This document shows positions 47,717-53,843 of a stretch of DNA of 53,843 nt, one piece after another. The stretch's first letter is position 1. Each line of letters begins with the position of its first letter. This DNA is from Pseudomonadota bacterium (GTDB lineage Bacteria > Pseudomonadota > Gammaproteobacteria > Burkholderiales > Rhodocyclaceae): positions 1 through 53,843 of the forward strand of contig CAUJIV010000129.1 of NCBI GenBank assembly GCA_963205435.1, written 5' to 3'. The notes under the pieces were generated by a model. The model had not been told where the DNA came from. It saw only the letters and a program-made list of their open reading frames with translations, and made no database searches. The position numbers and the translations under genes were made by a program.

Positions 47717-47790
47717 AGGCGGGTCATCGCAGGCTTTGGCGAAAGACGACAGGCCATCGTCTGGCGGAAGCCCAGCCTCTTCGCCGTTAG

Positions 47791-47840
47791 GAGTTTCGGG
47801 TTTCGAGTTTTGAGTTTTGGTTCTGGGTTGCGAGTTGAAA
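47791..47840 (+). repeat. Heptamer array in GAGTTTC/GGGTTTC orientation
   Basis: About seven degenerate heptamers (GAGTTTC, GGGTTTC, GAGTTTT twice, then GGTTCTG and GGTTGCG forms). They are inverted relative to the array at 47871-47982, and the ccoI start codon lies between the two, so DNA or mRNA can fold into a long hairpin with the start in its loop. Confidence 0.75.
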
Positions 47841-47856
47841 GGCGAGGCGGCGGACA

Positions 47857-50439
47857 GTGAAAGACAACCCGAAACCCGAAACCCGAAACCCGAAACCCGA
47901 GTTCCGCAACCCGCAACCCGAAACTCGAAACCGCAAACTCGAAACCGCAAACTCGAAACCCGAAACTCGAAACCCGCAACTCGAAGCAGGCTGCTACCAC
48001 TGCGGCCTGCCGCTGCCGGCCGGCGCGCGCTTCAGCGTGACCATCGGCGGCCGGCCGCGCGAGATGTGCTGCGCCGGCTGCCAGGCGGTGGCCCAGGCGA
48101 TCGTCGACAACGGCCTCGAGGCCTACTACCGCCACCGCGACGCCTTGCCGGAGAGCCCGCGCGAGGCCCTGCCGGCGGTCCTCGACGAGCTGGCCCTGGT
48201 CGACCACCCGGAAGTGCAGAACGGCTTCGTGCGGCCGCTGTCGGCGCATGAGCGCGAGGCCTCGCTGATCCTCGAGGGCATCACCTGCTCGGCCTGTGTC
48301 TGGCTGAACGAGCGCCACCTGACGCGCCTGCCGGGGGTGCTGGCCGTCGACATCAACTACGCGACGCGGCGCGCGCGCGTGCGCTGGGACGAGGAGCGGG
48401 TGCGCCTGTCCGGCATCCTCGCCGCGGTCGCCGCCATCGGCTACCGCGCCCATCCCTACGACGCCTCGCGCTCGGAGGAGATCGCCCGCGCCGAGCGGCG
48501 CGCCGCACTGTGGCGGCTGTTCGTCGCCGGCTTCGGCATGATGCAGGTGATGATGTACGCCCTGCCGGTGTACGTGGCGGAAGTCGGCAGCATGAGCGCC
48601 GGCATCGAGGCCCTGTTCCGCTGGGCCAGCCTGGCGCTGACGCTGCCGGTCGTGCTGTATTCGGCGGCGCCCTTCTTCCGCAACGCCTGGCGCGACCTGC
48701 GCCTGAAGCGGGTCGGCATGGACGTGCCGGTGGCGCTGGGCGTTGGTGCCGCCTTCGCCGCCAGCCTGTGGGCCACCCTCAGGGGCGAGGGCGAGGTGTA
48801 TTTCGACTCGGTGACGATGTTCGTCTTCTTCCTGCTGTGCGGGCGCTATCTGGAGATGCTGGCGCGGCACCGCTCGGTGCGCTCGATCGAGCGCGTCGGT
48901 CATGCCCTGCCGGCCTTCGCCGAGCGGCTGGCGGCCTGGCCCGAGCGCCGCACCGAGCGGGTCGTCGTCGCCGAGCTGCGCGCCGGCGACCGGGTGCTGG
49001 TGGCGCCGGGGCAGACCATCCCGGCCGACGGCAGCGTGCTGGAAGGCGAGAGCGAGGTCGACGAGTCGCTGCTCACCGGCGAGAGCCGGCCGGTCGCCAA
49101 GGCCGCCGGCAGCCCGCTCACCGGCGGCACGGTGAACATCCGCAGCCCGCTGGTCGAGGCGGTGGAAAGGGTCGGCGAGGCGACCCGGCTGGCCTCCATC
49201 GCACGATTGATGGAGCGCGCCCTGACGGAGAAGCCGCGCCTGGTGCAGGCGGCCGACCGGGTGGCGGCCTGGTTCGTTGCCGCCCTGCTGTTGCTGGCGG
49301 CGGCGACCGGCATCGTCTGGCTGCGGCTCGATCCGGCGCGCGCGCTGTGGGTCTTCGTCTCGGTGCTGGTGGTGAGCTGCCCCTGCGCCCTGTCGCTGGC
49401 GACGCCGGCGGCGCTGGCGGTGGCCACCGGCGCCTTCTCGCGGCTCGGCCTGCTGGTCTCGCGCGGCCATGCCATCGAGACCCTGGCGCGGGTGGATCAT
49501 GTCGTCTTCGACAAGACCGGCACCCTGACCTGGGGCAGGCTGCGACTGATGGCGACCTTGCCTCTTGGCCGCCTGGCGGAAGGCGATGCGCTGCGCCTGG
49601 CAGCGGCGCTGGAGCAGGGCTCGGAGCACGCCGTCGGCGCGGCGCTGCGCGACGCCCTGGCGGAGGGGGACGCGCTGCCGGCGCCGCGCGGCTTGCAGGC
49701 GCATACCGGCGAGGGCGTGGAAGGGGAGATCGAAGGCCGCCGGCTGCGCCTCGGCCGGCCGGACTTCGCCGGCGCGCTGCATGGCCAGACTCCGCCGGCG
49801 GCGGCGCAGGCGTGGCTTGCCGGCGGCGACACCTGTGTCGCGCTGGCCGACGAGTCGGGCTGGCTGGCGCTGTTCCGCCTGGCCGACCGTCCGCGCGAGG
49901 ACGCCGCCGAGGTGGTGGCGCGGCTGCAGCGACTGGGCTGCCAGATGACCTTGCTCTCCGGCGATTCTTCCGAGGCGGCGGCCCGGCTGGCCGCGGCGCT
50001 CGGCATCGCCGAGGCCCATGGCGGCATGACACCGCAGGGCAAGCGCGATTTCATCCTGCAGCTGCAATCTGCCGGGGCAGTGGTGGCGATGGTCGGCGAC
50101 GGGGTAAACGATGCCCCGGTGCTGGCCCAGGCCCAGGTGTCGATCGCCATGGCGAGCGGCACGGAACTGGCGCGCAACCAGGCCGACATCGTGTTGCTCG
50201 GCGAGCGTCTCGGCGCCCTCGCCGAGGGCTTCGGCCTGGCGCGGCGCAGCCGGCGCGTGGTGCGGCAGAACCTCGGCTGGGCCTTCGCCTACAATCTGTC
50301 GGCCATCCCGCTGGCGATGGCCGGCTGGGTGACGCCGTGGATGGCCGGCATCGGCATGTCGGCCAGTTCCCTGCTGGTGGTGGCCAACGCCCTGCGCCTG
50401 CAATGGAGGGGAAGGGACGGATGGAAATCCTCTATCTGA
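47857..50439 (+). CDS. ccoI: Copper-translocating P-type ATPase CcoI/FixI with a repeat-derived N-terminus
   Basis: P1B ATPase that delivers copper for cbb3 oxidase; 860 residues. From residue 46 it is normal: CYHCGLPLPAG and CCAGC, then the heavy-metal domain GITCSACVWLNERH (C144, C147). SCPCALSLATPAAL holds the CPC copper motif; DKTGTLTWG is the phosphorylation site; MVGDGVNDAPVLAQA is the hinge. The usual SEHP motif reads SEHA. Residues 3-43 are encoded by the heptamer array and read as NPKPETR-type repeats. Only GTG 47857 offers a start with a plausible ribosome site (GAGGCGG). The native start seems to have been overrun by the repeat. Confidence 0.94.
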   Translation: MKDNPKPETRNPKPEFRNPQPETRNRKLETANSKPETRNPQLEAGCYHCGLPLPAGARFSVTIGGRPREMCCAGCQAVAQAIVDNGLEAYYRHRDALPESPREALPAVLDELALVDHPEVQNGFVRPLSAHEREASLILEGITCSACVWLNERHLTRLPGVLAVDINYATRRARVRWDEERVRLSGILAAVAAIGYRAHPYDASRSEEIARAERRAALWRLFVAGFGMMQVMMYALPVYVAEVGSMSAGIEALFRWASLALTLPVVLYSAAPFFRNAWRDLRLKRVGMDVPVALGVGAAFAASLWATLRGEGEVYFDSVTMFVFFLLCGRYLEMLARHRSVRSIERVGHALPAFAERLAAWPERRTERVVVAELRAGDRVLVAPGQTIPADGSVLEGESEVDESLLTGESRPVAKAAGSPLTGGTVNIRSPLVEAVERVGEATRLASIARLMERALTEKPRLVQAADRVAAWFVAALLLLAAATGIVWLRLDPARALWVFVSVLVVSCPCALSLATPAALAVATGAFSRLGLLVSRGHAIETLARVDHVVFDKTGTLTWGRLRLMATLPLGRLAEGDALRLAAALEQGSEHAVGAALRDALAEGDALPAPRGLQAHTGEGVEGEIEGRRLRLGRPDFAGALHGQTPPAAAQAWLAGGDTCVALADESGWLALFRLADRPREDAAEVVARLQRLGCQMTLLSGDSSEAAARLAAALGIAEAHGGMTPQGKRDFILQLQSAGAVVAMVGDGVNDAPVLAQAQVSIAMASGTELARNQADIVLLGERLGALAEGFGLARRSRRVVRQNLGWAFAYNLSAIPLAMAGWVTPWMAGIGMSASSLLVVANALRLQWRGRDGWKSSI
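47871..47982 (+). repeat. 16-unit heptamer array (GAAACCC type) within ccoI
   Basis: Sixteen consecutive 7-bp units without any break: GAAACCC (7 of 16 exact or one base off), GAAACTC, GCAACCC, CAAACTC and similar. Because 7 is not divisible by 3 the translation cycles through three frames and gives a 7-residue period (NPKPETR) every 21 bp. All three frames of the unit lack stop codons, which is why it can be read as protein. Confidence 0.93.
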
Positions 50440-50636
50440 TCATTCCGCTGTCGGTTTTCCTGGTCTTCCTCATCGGCGTGGTGTTCTGGTGGTCGGTAAG
50501 GAGCGGCCAGTTCGACGACCTCGAGGGGCCGGGCTACCGCATCCTGATGGACGACGACCTGCCGCAGGCCGGCCAACCCGCCGGAGAGCCCAGGGAAGTT
50601 GCCGGAAGTGAAGATGATTTGACCCATGTCAAATAG
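50421..50636 (+). CDS. ccoS: cbb3 oxidase maturation protein CcoS
   Basis: A 71-residue single-span membrane protein needed for assembly of active cbb3 oxidase. MEILYLIIPLSVFLVFLIGV followed by FWWSVRSGQFDDLEGPGYRI is the full family signature. It overlaps the ccoI end by 19 bp. Its last codons contain the Fnr box at 50619-50632. Confidence 0.95.
   Translation: MEILYLIIPLSVFLVFLIGVVFWWSVRSGQFDDLEGPGYRILMDDDLPQAGQPAGEPREVAGSEDDLTHVK
50619..50632 (+). promoter_or_regulatory. Fnr/Anr-type box inside the end of ccoS
   Basis: TTGACCCATGTCAA, a perfect palindrome of the Fnr/Crp form TTGAN-N4-NTCAA. Its centre lies about 41 bp before 50667, and CATACT (50654-50659) is in place as a -10, so it has the geometry of a class II Fnr-activated promoter. 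Confidence 0.7.
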
Positions 50637-50665
50637 TTTCCTGCGGATTTTTCCATACTAGGCGC

Positions 50666-50757
50666 AAGGTTTTGGGTTCGCGTCAGGGTTTGCAATGCGT
50701 ACCCGGAGTCTTGTCTCTCTGTTGGGGTTGGGGTGCGCTTTGCGCACCCTTTTTTTT
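50666..50757 (+). ncRNA. Candidate Fnr-controlled small RNA between ccoS and ccoN
   Basis: A predicted transcript of about 90 nt starting near 50666 and ending at a strong intrinsic terminator with eight T. The Fnr box at 50619-50632 sits 40-41 bp upstream of the start with a -10 between. The 5' part is G/T-rich (GGTTTTGGGTTCG), followed by a single-stranded-looking TCTTGTCTCTCTGTTG. The terminator with long U tail is typical of Hfq-bound RNAs. No convincing ORF fits inside. The layout is like FnrS, AniS and PhrS, sRNAs induced without oxygen, but I see no sequence kinship. Alternatively the terminator only ends ccoIS. Confidence 0.5.
50731..50757 (+). terminator. Intrinsic terminator between ccoS and ccoN
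   Basis: GGGTGCGC-TTT-GCGCACCC with an 8-bp perfect stem and eight T. It lies 94 bp after the ccoS stop and should separate ccoIS (and the candidate sRNA) from ccoNOQP. Confidence 0.92.
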
Positions 50758-50806
50758 GCCTGGCCGTCTGGGGAAAAGGCGGGCATCCCCCTTGATTCAA
50801 AAGCTT

Positions 50807-50848
50807 TTGACATGAATCAATCATGAAGCGATAATTTAAACGTATCCT
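50807..50848 (+). promoter_or_regulatory. Fnr-type promoter of ccoNOQP
   Basis: Fnr box TTGACATGAATCAA at 50807-50820; TATCCT at 50843-50848 is a -10 in the right place for a start near 50855 with the box centred at -41.5. The box is woven into a larger inverted repeat, TTGATTCA (50792-50799) with TGAATCAA (50813-50820), around CAAAAGCTTTTG. Low-oxygen activation of the oxidase follows. Confidence 0.75.
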
Positions 50849-50911
50849 TGGCGCTGATGGGGATATTCCGTCCGCAACGATCACGCATTCCCTGAGGGAG
50901 GCCTTCCGAAA

Positions 50912-52336
50912 ATGGAGAACCAGGCAACGTACAACTACAAGGTGGTGCGCCAGTTCGCCGTGATGGCGGTGGTGTGGGGCATCGTCGGCATGTTCGTCGG
51001 CGTGTTCATCGCCGCGCAGCTGGTGTGGCCGCAGCTGAACCTGCACGAGGTGCTCGGCTTCGGCCGCCTGCGGCCGCTGCACACCAACGCCGTCGTCTTC
51101 GCCTTCGGCGGCTCGGCGCTGTTCGCCACCAGCTATTACGTGGTGCAGCGCACCTGCCATGCGCCGCTGTTCGCGCCGCGGCTGGCGGCCTTCACCTTCT
51201 GGGGCTGGCAGCTGGTGATCGTGCTGGCGGCGATCAGCCTGCCGCTGGGCATGACCACCACCAAGGAGTACGCCGAGCTGGAGTGGCCGATCGACCTGCT
51301 CATCACGGTGGTGTGGGTGGCCTATGCCATCGTCTTCTTCGGCACCATCGCCAGGCGCAAGGTCTCGCACATCTATGTCGCCAACTGGTTCTACGGCGGC
51401 TTCATCCTGACGGTGGCCCTGCTGCATATCGTGAACAGCTGCGAGATCCCGGTGACGCTGACCAAGAGCTACTCGTGCTACGCCGGCGTGCAGGACGCCA
51501 TGGTGCAGTGGTGGTACGGCCACAACGCCGTCGGCTTCTTCCTCACCGCCGGCTTCCTCGGCATGATGTACTACTACGTGCCGAAGCAGGCCGGCCGGCC
51601 GGTGTATTCCTACCGCCTCTCGGTGGTGCACTTCTGGGCGCTGATCTTCACCTACATGTGGGCCGGCCCGCACCACCTGCACTACACGGCGCTGCCCGAC
51701 TGGACGCAGTCGCTCGGCATGATCTTCTCGCTGATCCTGCTGGCGCCCTCCTGGGGCGGCATGATCAACGGCATCATGACCATGTCGGGCGCCTGGCACA
51801 AGCTGCGCGACGACCCGATCCTGAAGTTCCTCATCACCAGCCTGTCGTTCTACGGCATGAGCACCTTCGAGGGCCCGATGATGTCGATCAAGACGGTGAA
51901 TGCCCTGTCGCACTACACCGACTGGACGGTCGGCCACGTGCATAGCGGCGCGCTGGGCTGGGTCGCCTTCATCTCGATCGGCTCGATCTACTACCTGATG
52001 CCGCGCCTGTTCGGCAAGGAGCAGATGTACAGCGTCAAGCTGATGACGGCGCATTTCTGGATCGCCACCATCGGCGTCGTGCTCTACATCGCCTCGATGT
52101 GGATCGCCGGCGTCATGCAGGGCCTGATGTGGCGCGCCACCAACCCGGACGGCACGCTCACCTACGCCTTCGTCGAGAGCGTCAAGGCGACCTATCCGTA
52201 CTGGACCATCCGCTTCATAGGCGGCCTGATGTTCCTCACCGGCATGCTGCTGATGGCGTGGAATACCTGGAAGACCATTGCCGGGGCGAAGGCCTACGAC
52301 GCGCCGGTGCTGGCGCCGGCCGGCCACCACGCCTGA
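50912..52336 (+). CDS. ccoN: cbb3-type cytochrome c oxidase subunit I
   Basis: Catalytic heme-copper subunit of the high-affinity terminal oxidase; 474 residues, 12 membrane helices. All metal ligands are present: H57 and H344 for the low-spin heme, H342 for heme b3, and H204, H254 and H255 for copper B; Y248 is the likely cross-linked Tyr. GGAGGCCTTCCGAAA precedes ATG 50912. It is the first gene of ccoNOQP. Confidence 0.97.
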   Translation: MENQATYNYKVVRQFAVMAVVWGIVGMFVGVFIAAQLVWPQLNLHEVLGFGRLRPLHTNAVVFAFGGSALFATSYYVVQRTCHAPLFAPRLAAFTFWGWQLVIVLAAISLPLGMTTTKEYAELEWPIDLLITVVWVAYAIVFFGTIARRKVSHIYVANWFYGGFILTVALLHIVNSCEIPVTLTKSYSCYAGVQDAMVQWWYGHNAVGFFLTAGFLGMMYYYVPKQAGRPVYSYRLSVVHFWALIFTYMWAGPHHLHYTALPDWTQSLGMIFSLILLAPSWGGMINGIMTMSGAWHKLRDDPILKFLITSLSFYGMSTFEGPMMSIKTVNALSHYTDWTVGHVHSGALGWVAFISIGSIYYLMPRLFGKEQMYSVKLMTAHFWIATIGVVLYIASMWIAGVMQGLMWRATNPDGTLTYAFVESVKATYPYWTIRFIGGLMFLTGMLLMAWNTWKTIAGAKAYDAPVLAPAGHHA

Positions 52337-52353
52337 TACGGGAGCAAGCACCC

Positions 52354-52962
52354 ATGAAATTCACTCACGACTTCATCGAACGCAACGTCGGCTGGATGAT
52401 CGGCCTCACCATCCTGGTCGTCAGCTTCGGCGGCCTGGTCGAGATCGTGCCGCTGTTCTTCCAGAAATCCACCACCCAGCCGGTGGCCGGCCTCAAGCCC
52501 TACGACGCGGTGCAGCTCACCGGGCGCGACATCTATATTCGCGAGGGCTGCTACAACTGCCACTCGCAGATGATCCGCCCGTTCCGCGCCGAGACCGAGC
52601 GTTACGGCCACTACTCGGTGGCCGGCGAGTTCATCTACGACCACCCCTTCCAGTGGGGCAGCAAGCGCACCGGGCCCGACCTGCATCGCGTCGGCGGGCG
52701 CTACTCCGACGAGTGGCATCGCATGCACCTGATCAATCCGCGCGACGTGGTGCCGGAATCGAACATGCCGCCCTATGCCTTCCTCGAGCGTCCGGCAAAG
52801 ACCGGCGACATCGAGGCCAAGATGCGCGCCCTGCGCATGGTCGGCGTGCCCTACACCGAGGAGGACATCGCCGGCGCCAGGCAGCAACTCGAAGGCAAGA
52901 CCGAGATGGACGCCCTGATCGCCTACCTGCAGGGCCTCGGCACCGCGCTCAAGCAGAGGTGA
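52354..52962 (+). CDS. ccoO: cbb3-type cytochrome c oxidase subunit II (monoheme)
   Basis: Membrane-anchored c-type cytochrome passing electrons to CcoN; 202 residues. One N-terminal helix ([20 protein letters not shown]), then heme site C66-x2-C69-H70 in [15 protein letters not shown]. The axial Met is probably in [11 protein letters not shown]. It lies 17 bp after ccoN. Confidence 0.97.
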   Translation: MKFTHDFIERNVGWMIGLTILVVSFGGLVEIVPLFFQKSTTQPVAGLKPYDAVQLTGRDIYIREGCYNCHSQMIRPFRAETERYGHYSVAGEFIYDHPFQWGSKRTGPDLHRVGGRYSDEWHRMHLINPRDVVPESNMPPYAFLERPAKTGDIEAKMRALRMVGVPYTEEDIAGARQQLEGKTEMDALIAYLQGLGTALKQR

Positions 52963-52965
52963 GCC

Positions 52966-53148
52966 ATGGACCAGAATGACCTGCGTTCGATCGTCACCGT
53001 ATTGGCGTTCCTGACTTTCATCGGCATCGTGCTGTGGGCCTGGAGCGGCAAACGCAAGCAGGCCTTCGACGAAGCCGCGCGGCTGCCCTTTAGCGAAGAC
53101 GACGCGCCCGCCGCCGACGGCGCGCGCAAGGAAGGAAAGACATCATGA
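52966..53148 (+). CDS. ccoQ: cbb3-type oxidase subunit CcoQ
   Basis: A 60-residue single-span protein that stabilises the complex. MDQNDLRSIVTVLAFLTFIG and VLWAWSGKRKQAFDEAARLP are typical. It is 3 bp after ccoO, and its stop overlaps the ccoP start (ATGA). Confidence 0.93.
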   Translation: MDQNDLRSIVTVLAFLTFIGIVLWAWSGKRKQAFDEAARLPFSEDDAPAADGARKEGKTS

Positions 53149-53843
53149 GCGATTTCGTGAACGGATTCTGGAGCGTCTATGTGGCGCTCATCACTCTTGT
53201 CAGCGTCGTCGGCTGCGGCGTCCTGCTGTGGACGCAAAGCAGGGCGCGCACCAACGCGGCGGGCGAAACGGATACCACGGGCCATGTCTGGGACGAGACC
53301 CTGCAGGAGTACAACCACCCGCTGCCGCGCTGGTGGAGCTGGCTGTTCTATATCACGGTGGTCTTCGCGCTTGTCTATCTGGCCGTCTATCCCGGCCTGG
53401 GCAGCTACGAGGGCGCCTTCAAGTGGAGTTCGCGCGGCCAGTACGAGGGCGAGATGCAGCAGGCCGAGGCGCAGTACGCGCCGATCTTCGCCAGGTTCCA
53501 GGGGCAGGACATCAAGGCGGTGGCGGCCGACCCGGAGGCGCGCAAGATGGGCGAGCGCCTGTTCGTCACCTATTGCGCACAGTGCCACGGCTCGGATGCC
53601 CGCGGCGCCCGCGGCTTTCCCAACCTGGCCGACCGCGACTGGCTGTGGGGCGGCGAGCCCGAGCAGATCAAGCAGAGCATCCTGGAGGGCCGCCAGGGCG
53701 TCATGCCGCCGCATGCCCACCTCGGCGCGGAGACGGTGAAGGACCTTGCCCACTACGTGCGCTCGCTCTCGCCGGACAAGCTGGCCCACGACTCGGCGCG
53801 CGCCGCGCGCGGCAAGGAAGCCTTCGCCACGGCCGGCTGCGCC
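53145..53843 (+). CDS. ccoP: cbb3-type oxidase subunit III (diheme), cut by window end
   Basis: Diheme cytochrome c subunit that takes electrons from soluble cytochromes. 233 residues are visible. Two N-terminal membrane helices flank VWDETLQEYNHPLPRWW, the family mark. The first heme site is C144-x2-C147-H148 (VTYCAQCHGSDARG). The second begins at the very end of the window (FATAGCA), and the remaining roughly 60-70 residues lie beyond it. Confidence 0.96.
   Translation, partial: MSDFVNGFWSVYVALITLVSVVGCGVLLWTQSRARTNAAGETDTTGHVWDETLQEYNHPLPRWWSWLFYITVVFALVYLAVYPGLGSYEGAFKWSSRGQYEGEMQQAEAQYAPIFARFQGQDIKAVAADPEARKMGERLFVTYCAQCHGSDARGARGFPNLADRDWLWGGEPEQIKQSILEGRQGVMPPHAHLGAETVKDLAHYVRSLSPDKLAHDSARAARGKEAFATAGCA

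Larger units (their letters stand above)
47391..47790. other. Gene-free repeat-rich interval
   Basis: No gene is supported here. Besides the two 72-bp copies listed separately it holds an inverted repeat AGCTGGC (47399-47405)/GCCAGCT (47454-47460) enclosing 48 bp. The unique filler between the copies has no open frame of note. The whole stretch from the dehydrogenase stop to the ccoI start looks like a landing site for short repeats. Confidence 0.6.

Noticed and set aside
47364-47856. Integrated element or small gene in the gap before ccoI
   Set aside because: No integrase, no attachment-type duplication and no frame with family content. Only short repeats are found.
47871-47982. CRISPR array
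   Set aside because: The unit is 7 bp with no spacers; it is a minisatellite. No cas gene is in the window.
50695-50827. A 43-codon ORF (MRTRSLVSLLGLG...) between ccoS and ccoN
   Set aside because: It reads straight through the strong terminator at 50731-50757 and lacks a clear ribosome site. The RNA interpretation fits better, although a short hydrophobic peptide cannot be fully excluded.

Overview
The window reads as chromosomal DNA of a GC-rich betaproteobacterium, most likely Rhodocyclales or a close relative. Supporting points are the housekeeping gene orders (ilvB-ilvH-ilvC-psd-pssA-leuA, rpsP-rimM-trmD-rplS, ribF-ileS-lspA-fkpB-ispH, pepA-holC-valS), the cbb3 oxidase cluster with Fnr-type boxes, and a type IV pilus minor-pilin operon. 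This assignment is by recognition only; no search was run.

Layout. 1-134: tail of an IS1595/ISXO2-type transposase. 192-1643: FadL-type outer-membrane porin, then a secreted protein of unknown function with a one-base frameshift. 2676-9214 (minus): pepA-holC-hypothetical-valS-MFS exporter, the MFS gene having an early in-frame TAG. 9277-11453: lptF-lptG. 11457-13462 (minus): sigma factor, DUF3619, DUF3106 and RDD genes; the sigma gene probably starts at CTG. 13583-20141: branched-chain amino acid genes ilvBHC and leuA, with psd and pssA between, and a Leu-rich leader ORF before leuA. 20172-21734 (minus): large PilZ-like unknown. 21906-23885: rpsP-rimM-trmD-rplS. 23952-27815 (minus): folE2, dxs, ispA, xseB. 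28053-29662: STAS-like protein, rhodanese-type sulfurtransferase, DUF2784 protein. 29650-32411: queG divergent from tsaE-amiC. 32552-38484: ribF-ileS-lspA-fkpB-ispH. 38497-46228 (minus): pilE-fimT-pilV-pilW-pilX-pilY1 and a TonB-C-like gene. 46419-46494: tRNA-Thr(CGT), followed by a short-chain dehydrogenase. 47363-47990: repeat-rich stretch that runs into ccoI. 47857-53843: ccoI-ccoS, a candidate Fnr-controlled small RNA, then ccoN-ccoO-ccoQ-ccoP (cut by the window end).

How the genes work together. IlvBHC and LeuA make the branched-chain amino acid skeletons. Psd and PssA make phosphatidylethanolamine, and LptFG exports LPS. Dxs, IspA and IspH belong to the non-mevalonate isoprenoid route. 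The pilus operon makes the initiation/adhesion tip of a type IV pilus. CcoI supplies copper, CcoS assists assembly and CcoNOQP form the high-affinity terminal oxidase expected under low oxygen.

Most interesting observations: (1) an Fnr box, -10 element and strong intrinsic terminator between ccoS and ccoN that outline a roughly 90-nt anaerobically induced small RNA; (2) four in-frame 78-bp palindromic repeat units inside the essential gene ileS; (3) a 16-unit GAAACCC-type heptamer array that has become the N-terminus of CcoI, with an inverted array just upstream of its start codon; (4) a probable CTG-initiated sigma factor; (5) a Leu-rich leader peptide whose predicted transcription start falls on its own ATG.
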